NCBI RefSeq assembly: GCF_010726085.1
Contig: NZ_AP022560.1
Span: 1,488,001 to 1,552,000 of the forward strand
Direction of reading: 5' to 3'
Length of the DNA: 64,000 nt
Source: Mycolicibacterium moriokaense
Lineage (GTDB): Bacteria > Actinomycetota > Actinomycetes > Mycobacteriales > Mycobacteriaceae
Part shown: piece after piece, positions 35,018 through 41,687 of the stretch
Position numbering within the stretch: position 1 is the stretch's first letter
How the letters are laid out: each line of letters opens with the position of its first letter
Notes under the pieces: model-generated
The model's input: only the letters and a program-made list of their open reading frames with translations
Told to the model about the DNA's origin: nothing
The model's database searches: none
Translations under genes and position numbers: made by a program

Positions 35018-35434
35018 TCACGGGGCCTGTTCGGCGGCCTCGCGCGCCACCCGCTCGTCGTGAATGCGTACCAGTTCGCGGAAGCCGATCCGGTGGTACT
35101 TCGGCACCGGTTGGATGCCCCATTCGTCCTGGGCGGTGTCTTTGCCCTCAGCCCCCTCGGGCGGTCCGAGCGGAGGGTAGGGCACCTTGCACTCCAGGGT
35201 GTCGTCGGAGTATCGAACCTTCAAGAGTTCACTGCAGATCTCGGTCAGGCTCAGCGTCGGATACCCGTAGTACACCGCCATGAACGGAAGCGTGAAGGCG
35301 CCCTCGATCACGAGCGCGACCAGGCAGACCAACACCGCCCGCTTGATCCACTTGTGCATGCGCGCGTAGTACGGCGTGGTGCCAGGGGGCAGGTCCTCGG
35401 CCTTCTGCTCCGCTGCCTCAGGTGTTGTCGTCAT
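35018..35434 (-). CDS. Single-span membrane protein of unknown family
   Basis: A 138-residue protein with a polar N-terminus, one strong membrane helix (about 32-55, [20 protein letters not shown]), then an extracytoplasmic or cytoplasmic domain containing two cysteines and a [15 protein letters not shown] stretch. It sits between the six-helix protein and the P450 and may be the accessory subunit of the membrane complex. I do not recognise a family. Confidence 0.75.
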   Translation of the reverse strand: MTTTPEAAEQKAEDLPPGTTPYYARMHKWIKRAVLVCLVALVIEGAFTLPFMAVYYGYPTLSLTEICSELLKVRYSDDTLECKVPYPPLGPPEGAEGKDTAQDEWGIQPVPKYHRIGFRELVRIHDERVAREAAEQAP

Positions 35435-35455
35435 AGGAGTGCTCCTCGAATCCGT

Positions 35456-36151
35456 TCAGTCGGAGAAGATTTCGCGGTTGACCGTGTGCAGGTACGGGAT
35501 CGCCAGGAAGGGCGTGATGTAGAAGATGTCGTAGAGCCACCAGCCGATGACCGGGAACACCACACCGGCGTATCGGACGTCGGCGTACATCGTCATGTTG
35601 AATACGTAGAGGCACCAGATGAGCACGCCCATCCAGCAGGTGACGATCATCCATTGGTGACCCCATCGCTTCATCTGCAGGAACCCGATCGCCGCGGCGC
35701 ACCGCATCGCGAAGACGGTGAGGATCATGCCGAACACCATCGACTTCTCGCCCGGTCCGGCGGCGCCCCCGACCCAGAACTCGTTGTAGTGCCAGAAATA
35801 TCCGGCGTCGAACATCGCCCCCCAGCCGACCATCAGCACGCGGTTGATCAACGTGTGGTTGGCGACGAGGTCCAGCGCCCAGCCGAGGCTGTTGAGCATT
35901 CCGTCGATCAGGACGAGGTAGCCGATCAGGGTGACGATCATGGGTCGCATCGACAGGCCGGCGCTTGCCGCTTGTCGCTGCAGCCACACCCCGCGCAGGA
36001 AGATGGGCAGCCCGAAGATACCCGGTGCCCACATGCCCATCAGTGCTGCGCCGACGATCATCCACTTGTCGGCTCGGCGTTGGGCGAGGCGCGACTTCTC
36101 GTGGTGCTCTTCGAGGCTGACGGTGCTGTCCGCCCGGACGTCCAGACTCAC
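35456..36151 (-). CDS. Six-helix membrane protein of unknown family, copy 1
   Basis: A 231-residue protein with six predicted membrane helices (about 30-55, 68-95, 100-128, 138-160, 170-192, 198-222). Conserved polar motifs lie near or within helices: MFDAGYFWHYNEFW, MKRWGHQWM, NMTMYADVRYAG, IPYLHTVNREIFSD. A paralogue at 39413-40144 shares the C-terminal half almost exactly. GTG 36151 overlaps the stop of the 42-residue gene. Since the AAA/VWA pair upstream usually matures metalloenzymes, this could be the catalytic membrane subunit, with His/Tyr/Asp ligands; that is inference. Confidence 0.8.
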   Translation of the reverse strand: MSLDVRADSTVSLEEHHEKSRLAQRRADKWMIVGAALMGMWAPGIFGLPIFLRGVWLQRQAASAGLSMRPMIVTLIGYLVLIDGMLNSLGWALDLVANHTLINRVLMVGWGAMFDAGYFWHYNEFWVGGAAGPGEKSMVFGMILTVFAMRCAAAIGFLQMKRWGHQWMIVTCWMGVLIWCLYVFNMTMYADVRYAGVVFPVIGWWLYDIFYITPFLAIPYLHTVNREIFSD

Positions 36152-36276
36152 AACTCCCACCAGCCGCGGACGAAGGACATGTACAGCTGGATTCCGAACA
36201 TGGCCAGCAGGTAGCCGTAGATGACGATCTGCAGGACGATGAGCGCCCGCTTGCGTTTGCGTTCCTTCTGGTCCAC
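36148..36276 (-). CDS. 42-residue membrane microprotein
   Basis: GTG 36276 follows GGAAGGAG at ideal distance. The frame encodes a basic N-terminus (MDQKERKRKRALIV) and one hydrophobic helix ending in GWWEL, stopping at 36148 with a GTGA overlap onto the six-helix protein gene. The tight coupling and ribosome-binding site make it a real gene, probably a small subunit of the membrane complex with its basic end in the cytoplasm. Confidence 0.8.
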   Translation of the reverse strand: MDQKERKRKRALIVLQIVIYGYLLAMFGIQLYMSFVRGWWEL

Positions 36277-36291
36277 GTCGTGACTCCTTCC

Positions 36292-37092
36292 CTACGGTGC
36301 GGTGCTCGAGCTGTCGGCGTTCGCCAGGCTGGCCGCCGCGACTTCGCGTAAACCTTCTGAGATGGCTCCGTCGCTGGACAGCGGCGCGAGGATGCACGCC
36401 TCGGCCGCCTCGAATTCCGTTGCGCCTGCGGCGATCAGCTGTGCAGCGGTGACCAGAACCCGGGTCGACGGGGGTTCGAAGTGGAAGGCCTCGTCGGCGG
36501 TTCTGATGGCCGTCGCGCACTGCACGAGTCGCTGAGCGGACGCCAGCGCGATGCCCGCCTCGGCGACGATCACCTCCGCCTCCCGGTCGGGCGGCAGGTA
36601 ACGCATCGGCAGCGTGACGAAGCGTTGCCGGAAGGACGGTTTCAGTTCTTTCAACGAGCTGCGGTAGGCCGGGTTGTATGAGCACACCAGCATGAACGTC
36701 TCGGGGGCATGCACGACTTCGCCGGCACGGTCGAGATAGAGGGCGCGACGGTGATCGGTCAGCGAGTGCAGGATGGCCAGCGAATCGTGCCGCGCCTCGA
36801 CCACCTCGTCGAGGTAGCAGATGGCCCCGGCCTTGACCGCTCTGGTGAGTGGCCCGTCCGTCCACACCACGTCGCCGCCGGTCACCATGAACCGTCCGAC
36901 CAGATCGGAGCTGGTCAGGTCGTCGTGACAGCTGATCGTCACCACCGGTCGTCGCAGCAGCAGGCCCATGTGCTCGACGAGCCGCGTCTTGCCGCAGCCC
37001 GTCGGACCGGTCAGCATCACGGGCAGCCGTTGGCGAAACGCCTGCTCGAACAGCTGAACCTCGTTGCCGCTGGAAAAGTAGATTTCGCTCAC
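36292..37092 (-). CDS. NorQ/CbbQ-like AAA+ ATPase (MoxR group)
   Basis: A 266-residue AAA+ protein with Walker A GPTGCGKT (29-36), Walker B ICYLDEVVEA (D95, E96) and sensor-1 VCSYNPAY, closely following NirQ/NorQ/CbbQ proteins. These work with a VWA partner as chaperones that insert metal into, or reactivate, an enzyme (nitric oxide reductase, Rubisco). No NO reductase or Rubisco is nearby, so the client is probably the membrane protein or a P450 in the same operon. GTG 37092 overlaps the VWA gene. Confidence 0.9.
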   Translation of the reverse strand: MSEIYFSSGNEVQLFEQAFRQRLPVMLTGPTGCGKTRLVEHMGLLLRRPVVTISCHDDLTSSDLVGRFMVTGGDVVWTDGPLTRAVKAGAICYLDEVVEARHDSLAILHSLTDHRRALYLDRAGEVVHAPETFMLVCSYNPAYRSSLKELKPSFRQRFVTLPMRYLPPDREAEVIVAEAGIALASAQRLVQCATAIRTADEAFHFEPPSTRVLVTAAQLIAAGATEFEAAEACILAPLSSDGAISEGLREVAAASLANADSSSTAP

Positions 37093-38621
37093 GCGGCCAC
37101 CAACTCTCGATGCACATGGGCAAGTACTCGGGGGAGTTCCTCGATGCGCCGGATGCGTTGGGAGCGCCGGGGTCCGAACACCTCGGGTAGCGGGTCGACC
37201 CTGGTCGGTCCGACGCCGACGTAGTACATGCGCACGCCGGCCTCGTTGGCCTCCTCGACGGCATGTGCCGCGTCCGCCCACGCGTAACGGCCCTCGTAGC
37301 CCTCGTCGGAGATCAGGCCGTCACCGATCACGATGAGCAGGCGACGTTCCGACGGTTGGGCAAGCAGTCGACTCGTCAGGTGGCGTAACGGTGCGCCGAG
37401 CCTGGTGTATCCGCCTGCCGCCAGGCCGAGTTGGCCGGGTGGCACGAACCGCCGGTCCTCGAAGTCCTTCAGGCAGGTGACCTCGACGCGGTGGCGGGTG
37501 TTGCCGGTGAACACGAAGATGCCGTGGCGTTCCCGCGCGAGCGTCATCGCCTGTGAAAGCGCGTCCGCGCAAGCCAATTCGAGCTTGAAGATCGTGCCGC
37601 CGTGCACTCCCAACGATGAGCTGCCGTCGAGCAGCAGCGCGGTGGTGACGTCGCGACTGCTGGGCAGGAGATCGCGGAAGATGCGCGGCTCGACCGCCTC
37701 GCCGGTGGTCAGGTCGACGTAGTGGCTGACGTACTGCTCGATGTCGAGATCGGAGCCGTCCTCCAACCGGTTCCTCATCGTCCGATGCGTGTGCTCGGAG
37801 AACCATCGGCGCAGATCTGACGAACCCGGTATCGGCCCGGTGCGCCCGCTGGTCTGGGTGCGTTCGAGGACCGCGACATGGTCCGGCATGAAGCTCTCCG
37901 TCCACGCGTTCCACTCCGGGTAGGGGATACCGGGGCGATGTTCCGGGGTGACGTCGAGGTCGTTCTCCTGAGGTCGGCTGGGCGGCGGCAGATTGGTGGC
38001 GCGCACACCGCCCTCTCCGCCGACGGGCACCGAGTACGGCCGGGGCAGCCGCTTCTGCGTTGAGGTCCAGGGCATCCTGCCGAAGGTGCGACGCAGTTTG
38101 TCGGCCATGCCCTGCGGATCGGTGTACGCCCGGGGCAGCGTGCCGAGCAGCGGATCCACCACCAGCGGCTGTGATGTGCGTGCCAGTGCGACGGCACGCT
38201 CGAGCATCTCCTCGGCACCGAGATCGCTGGGCCCCACCGCGAGATCGGGTAGCAGCCGGCGCACTTCGGGCAACAGGCCGGGCCAGTTCTCCGCGATCCA
38301 CCCAAGGGCGACGCTTGCTTCAACGAGGCTCAGCGCGCTCAGCTCCCGCGTCGAGAGTTCGTTCAGCCGGTAGTGGACGATCCGATCTTTCGACGGTGAA
38401 CATTGCAGCGCCACACCGCATGTCAGCGTGCGACGGGTCCAGTCGCGGACCGGCGGTGGGTAGGGGACGTGCACGAAGTCGAGCGTCGAGCTCAGGCCGA
38501 AGTCACGCCGCGCGCCGCTGACGAGGCGCACACCCTCGCGTCGTTGCCCGCTGAGGGCGACGGCCGTGATGGCGCAACTGCGCTCGACAGCGAGTGCGTG
38601 TGAGTCGGGGAGCTCGGACAC
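37089..38621 (-). CDS. NorD/CbbO-like von Willebrand A protein
   Basis: A 510-residue protein with a helical N-terminal half and a C-terminal VWA domain (about 325-500). The MIDAS motif DGSSS begins at D332, and the downstream Thr and Asp of the site are plausible in GGYTRLGAP and VIGDG. It is the partner type of NorQ/CbbQ ATPases: the VWA domain binds the client, the AAA ring remodels it. GTG 38621 starts ten bases after the stop of the 34-residue gene. Confidence 0.88.
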   Translation of the reverse strand: MSELPDSHALAVERSCAITAVALSGQRREGVRLVSGARRDFGLSSTLDFVHVPYPPPVRDWTRRTLTCGVALQCSPSKDRIVHYRLNELSTRELSALSLVEASVALGWIAENWPGLLPEVRRLLPDLAVGPSDLGAEEMLERAVALARTSQPLVVDPLLGTLPRAYTDPQGMADKLRRTFGRMPWTSTQKRLPRPYSVPVGGEGGVRATNLPPPSRPQENDLDVTPEHRPGIPYPEWNAWTESFMPDHVAVLERTQTSGRTGPIPGSSDLRRWFSEHTHRTMRNRLEDGSDLDIEQYVSHYVDLTTGEAVEPRIFRDLLPSSRDVTTALLLDGSSSLGVHGGTIFKLELACADALSQAMTLARERHGIFVFTGNTRHRVEVTCLKDFEDRRFVPPGQLGLAAGGYTRLGAPLRHLTSRLLAQPSERRLLIVIGDGLISDEGYEGRYAWADAAHAVEEANEAGVRMYYVGVGPTRVDPLPEVFGPRRSQRIRRIEELPRVLAHVHRELVAA

Positions 38622-38630
38622 GTCGCGTCC

Positions 38631-38735
38631 CTAGAACGTGCCGAGGTTCGAGAACATCCAGTACCAGAACCAGATGATCAAACCGGTGCCGCCCCATGCC
38701 GCGACGTACCGGAGGATCTCCCATACCCAATCCAC
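38631..38735 (-). CDS. 34-residue membrane microprotein
   Basis: GTG 38735 lies five bases after GAGGAGGT, an excellent ribosome-binding site. The product is a tryptophan-rich single helix (MDWVWEILRYVAAWGG start) with no basic N-terminus and ends at 38631. It lies between the TetR and VWA genes of the operon. With the 42-residue protein it gives two micro-subunits, as seen in membrane enzyme complexes. No family recognised. Confidence 0.75.
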   Translation of the reverse strand: MDWVWEILRYVAAWGGTGLIIWFWYWMFSNLGTF

Positions 38736-38751
38736 GTCAGACCTCCTCGAT

Positions 38752-39354
38752 CTACCGGATCTCCAGACCGCGTACGGCGGTGGCGACCAACTCGGCCAGC
38801 ATCGTGTCGCGGGTGTCGGAATTGCTCATCGTTGTCAGCACGCCATAGACGCCCAGGAGGAAGAACACGGCGCTGTAGAAGGCGTCCACCTCCGGGTGGA
38901 TCTCGCCTTCGCCGCGGGCGCGCTCGATCTCGCGCACCAGCAGGACGATCATCGGGTGATCGGTCCAGTCGTCCCTGTTGGGCCGCGTCGGCGAGAAGTG
39001 CAGTGCGAGGAGCTCTTTGAACAACAGCGGACCGAGTCGCTCTTCGAGGCCGGTCACCAGACGCACCGCCGTGTTCAGCGTGGTCACCAGGTCGTGGGTG
39101 TCGTCCAGGAAGCGCGCGAACTCCGCCGCCATCCGTGCTTCTTCGCGGTTCTCCAACTCGAGCAGGACGTGCTCCTTGCTCGGGAAGTGGAAGAAGAAGG
39201 TGCCGTGTGCGACGCCCGCCGCCGCGGCGATCGCGTTGACGTCGGCGCCGGACATGCCGGCGAGCTTGAACTCGGCGATCGCCGCGCCGAGTATGCGTTC
39301 TCGCGTCTGCAGCCGTCGTGCCTCGCGCGCCGACTGCTTGACCTGAGGCGTCAT
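38752..39354 (-). CDS. TetR-family regulator 1
   Basis: A 200-residue TetR regulator. The DNA-binding domain is at residues 12-62 (TRERILGAAIAEFKLAG; recognition helix in GVAHGTFFFHFPSKEHVLLE). Its HTH is nearly the same as that of the TetR at 40185-40784, so both may read the same operator. It is the first gene of the long minus-strand operon and is probably autoregulated through the palindromes at 39380-39408. Confidence 0.92.
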   Translation of the reverse strand: MTPQVKQSAREARRLQTRERILGAAIAEFKLAGMSGADVNAIAAAAGVAHGTFFFHFPSKEHVLLELENREEARMAAEFARFLDDTHDLVTTLNTAVRLVTGLEERLGPLLFKELLALHFSPTRPNRDDWTDHPMIVLLVREIERARGEGEIHPEVDAFYSAVFFLLGVYGVLTTMSNSDTRDTMLAELVATAVRGLEIR

Positions 39355-39363
39355 GGTCCGCTC

Positions 39364-39408
39364 TTTGTAACCCAGTTACTGACCAAAGTCAATGAGTTGA
39401 GTCATTGA
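39364..39408 (-). promoter_or_regulatory. Operon promoter with two TetR-type operators
   Basis: On the minus strand TTGACT (39392-39387), a 17-bp spacer and TACAAA (39369-39364) form a good sigma-A-type promoter for TetR1 and the operon. TGACCAAAGTCA (39380-39391) overlaps the -35, and the palindrome TCAATGAGTTGAGTCATTGA (39389-39408) lies just upstream. Another small dyad, GTAACCCAGTTAC, covers the -10. Confidence 0.7.
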
Positions 39409-39412
39409 TGCC

Positions 39413-40144
39413 CTAGTCGGAGAAGATCTCGCGGTTGACCGAGTGCAGGTACGGGATCGCCAGGAACGGCGTGATGTAGAAGATGTCGTAGAGCCACCAC
39501 CCGACGACCGGGAGGATGACGCCGGCGTAGCGCACGTCGGCGTACATCGTCATGTTGAACACGTAGAGGCACCAGATGAGTACGCCCATCCAGCAGGTGA
39601 CGATCATCCACTGGTGGCCCCACCGCTTCATCTGCAGGAAGCCGATTCCGGCGGCGATGCGCATGGTGAAGACGGTGAGGATCATGCCGACTTCCATGGC
39701 CTTCTCGCCCGGTCCCGCGGCCCCGCCGATCCATAGCTCGTTGTAGTGCCAGAAGTATCCGGCGTCGAACATTGCGCCCCAGCCGTTCAACAGGATTCGA
39801 GCCAGAATGGTGTGGCTGGCGACGAGGTCCAGCGCCCAGCCGACGGTGTTGATCGCGGCATCGATGATGACGAGGTAGCCCAGCAGCGTGACAAGCATCG
39901 GCCGGACCGTCAGCCCCTCGCGCTGCGCCTTGCGAAGCAGCCAGACGCCGCGCAGGAACAGCGGAAGCCCGAAGATGCCGAGCGCTGCGGTACCGATCAG
40001 CAGGCTGCCGGAAATGAGCCACTTGTCCGCCTGTCGCTGAGCGGCCCGGGATGCCTCCATGTGCTCGTCCAAGCCACTGGCTGAGGGCTTGACGCGCGGT
40101 GTGGCGTCACGATTACGGCCCAGATTCAACGTGGGCAGATTCAT
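39413..40144 (-). CDS. Six-helix membrane protein of unknown family, copy 2
   Basis: A 243-residue paralogue of the protein at 35456-36151. Helices and motifs match (MFDAGYFWHYNELW, MKRWGHQWM, NMTMYADVRYAG, IPYLHSVNREIFSD); most differences are in the first third, and this copy has a longer polar N-terminus. It stands between the two TetR genes with its own consensus promoter and no AAA/VWA genes, so it may replace copy 1 in the same complex or act alone. Confidence 0.8.
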   Translation of the reverse strand: MNLPTLNLGRNRDATPRVKPSASGLDEHMEASRAAQRQADKWLISGSLLIGTAALGIFGLPLFLRGVWLLRKAQREGLTVRPMLVTLLGYLVIIDAAINTVGWALDLVASHTILARILLNGWGAMFDAGYFWHYNELWIGGAAGPGEKAMEVGMILTVFTMRIAAGIGFLQMKRWGHQWMIVTCWMGVLIWCLYVFNMTMYADVRYAGVILPVVGWWLYDIFYITPFLAIPYLHSVNREIFSD

Positions 40145-40150
40145 GCAGAC

Positions 40151-40180
40151 TGACTATAGTCAATCAGCCTCTGCAGTCAA
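40151..40180 (-). promoter_or_regulatory. Near-consensus promoter overlapped by TetR-type operator
   Basis: On the minus strand TTGACT (40180-40175), 16 bp, TATAGT (40158-40153) precede ATG 40144 by eight bases, giving a probable leaderless start. The operator palindrome TGACTATAGTCA (40151-40162) covers the -10, so binding would block polymerase. Confidence 0.75.
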
Positions 40181-40184
40181 TCGG

Positions 40185-40784
40185 CTACTTTGCCTCGATG
40201 CTGCGCACCGTGCGGGTGACGTAGTCATCGATCATCGCGGCCTGGCCGGGCCAGTCGTGGGTAGTCGTCAGCAGCGCATACAGGCCGAGTAGGAAGAACA
40301 CCGCGCTGTTCATAGGGTTCACCTTGGCGTCGACGTCGCCGCGTTCCCGGGCGCGCTCGATCTCCTTGGCGAGCGTCACGATCACAGGGTGTTCGTCGCT
40401 CTCGTCCCGCGGCCGGGTCTGCGAGAAGTGCAGCGCGAGAAAGTCCTTGAAGAGGACCGGGCCCAGACGACGTTCGAGACCCATCACCAGGCGGACCGCC
40501 TCGCCGAGCGTCGCCCTGAGATCGCGCTGGGTCGAAAGGTATCGGCTCAGCTGCTTGGCGATGTCCTCCTCTGTTCGCTGCTCCAGTTCGAGCAGCACAT
40601 GTTCCTTGGTGGGGAAGTGAAAGAAGAAGGTGCCGTGGGCAACTCCCGCTGCTGCCACAATGGCGCCGACGTCGGCCGCTGCGATACCGGCGCGTTTGAA
40701 CTCGGCGACCGCAGCGCCCATGAGACGTTCCCGGGTCTGCAAGCGCTTGGTTTCCCGCGCAGACGGCTTGTCTACCACTGCCAT
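40185..40784 (-). CDS. TetR-family regulator 2
   Basis: A 199-residue paralogue of TetR1, sharing the HTH GVAHGTFFFHFPTKEHVLLE and an alignable ligand-binding domain (LEERLGPLLFKELLALHFS versus LERRLGPVLFKDFLALHFS). ATG 40784 follows TACAGT at a leaderless distance; a longer upstream frame to 40805 is less likely. It is divergent from the SDR gene at 40887, with the operator TGACTTAAGTCA between. Confidence 0.92.
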   Translation of the reverse strand: MAVVDKPSARETKRLQTRERLMGAAVAEFKRAGIAAADVGAIVAAAGVAHGTFFFHFPTKEHVLLELEQRTEEDIAKQLSRYLSTQRDLRATLGEAVRLVMGLERRLGPVLFKDFLALHFSQTRPRDESDEHPVIVTLAKEIERARERGDVDAKVNPMNSAVFFLLGLYALLTTTHDWPGQAAMIDDYVTRTVRSIEAK

Positions 40785-40830
40785 ACGGCAACTGTACCGG
40801 TCCACCGACTGGCCGGCCGCGACTGAGTTA

Positions 40831-40843
40831 TTGACTTAAGTCA
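40831..40843. promoter_or_regulatory. TetR-type operator overlapping a -35 element
   Basis: TGACTTAAGTCA (40832-40843) is a perfect 12-bp palindrome of the same TGAC-N4-GTCA form as those at 39380 and 40151. It overlaps TTGACT (40831-40836), which could be the -35 of the SDR promoter. Confidence 0.7.
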
Positions 40844-40886
40844 GTTTGTATCGTTTGATGATCAGCACTCGACGGAGAGGACTCCT

Positions 40887-41675
40887 ATGGCACTGGAGCA
40901 GTTCAACCTCGACGGTCAGGTCGCCATCGTCACGGGCGCGGGTAAGGGTGTCGGGCAGGGCATCGCCAGGGTGTTGGCCGAGGCGGGTGCCACCGTGGTT
41001 GGAACCGCCCGCACGGAATCCGACATCGTCGCGACGATCGAGGGGATCGAGAAATCCGGGGGCAAGGGCCTGGCGCTGGTTGCGGATGCGATAAGCAGGC
41101 CCGACGGCGAACGCGTCGTGAATACGACGATGGAGAAGTTCGGCCGTATCGACATCCTGATCAACAACGTCGGCGGTTCGACGTTCGGATCGTTTCTCGA
41201 CATCACCGACGAGGACTTCCGGCACACGTTCGACTGGTGTGTGACGTCCGCGTTCATCATGAGCCAGCTGTGCGCGCGTCACATGATCGACGCCGGGCAC
41301 GGCAACATCGTCAACATCTCCTCGGGGTCAGCACGTTTCGGCATTCGTGCGCTCACGTCCTATTGCGTTGCCAAGGGTGGGCTCGAGGCGCTCACCAGGG
41401 CGATGGCGCAGGAGCTGGCACCGAAGATCCGGGTGAACGCGATCGCACTGGGTTCGTTCGCCACCGAAGGACTGCAAAGTGGCCTCGACATGATGCCCGG
41501 CGCACTGGACACGATGCTCTCGCTGACTCCGCTGCACCGCCTCGGCGACGTCGAAGATCTCGGTCGTCTCTGCGTGTACCTGTCGACGAAGGACTGCTAC
41601 GCGACGAACGCCATTTTCCATGTCGACGGCGGTATCGAATCGAACAACTTGCCCTTGCCCATTCCCGACTATTGA
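40887..41675 (+). CDS. Short-chain dehydrogenase/reductase
   Basis: A 262-residue classical SDR: nucleotide motif TGAGKGVGQG, NNVGG (NNAG variant), catalytic Ser in NISSGSAR and Tyr-Lys in YCVAKGG. It oxidises or reduces an alcohol/ketone with NAD(P). An operator of the local TetR family precedes it, so I infer that it processes a product of the adjacent P450 operon. It is followed after 12 bp by a DapB-like gene. Confidence 0.92.
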   Translation: MALEQFNLDGQVAIVTGAGKGVGQGIARVLAEAGATVVGTARTESDIVATIEGIEKSGGKGLALVADAISRPDGERVVNTTMEKFGRIDILINNVGGSTFGSFLDITDEDFRHTFDWCVTSAFIMSQLCARHMIDAGHGNIVNISSGSARFGIRALTSYCVAKGGLEALTRAMAQELAPKIRVNAIALGSFATEGLQSGLDMMPGALDTMLSLTPLHRLGDVEDLGRLCVYLSTKDCYATNAIFHVDGGIESNNLPLPIPDY

Positions 41676-41687
41676 TCGAGGCCCTAG

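Noticed and set aside
35456..36151. Possible EXPERA/emopamil-binding sterol isomerase, suggested by the nearby ERG2-like gene
   Set aside because: Helix layout is loosely similar, but the His/Glu catalytic pattern does not line up (HYNE spacing differs and no Glu occurs in the following helix).
35018..36276. Possible copper membrane monooxygenase (PmoC/AmoC-like) subunits
   Set aside because: The Asp-x3-His-x12-His-like pattern of PmoC and the AmoA/PmoA signatures are absent, and no PmoB-like protein is present.
36292..38621. Nitric oxide reductase or Rubisco activation role for the AAA/VWA pair
   Set aside because: No norB/norC or Rubisco genes are in the window; only the chaperone part is shared with those systems.
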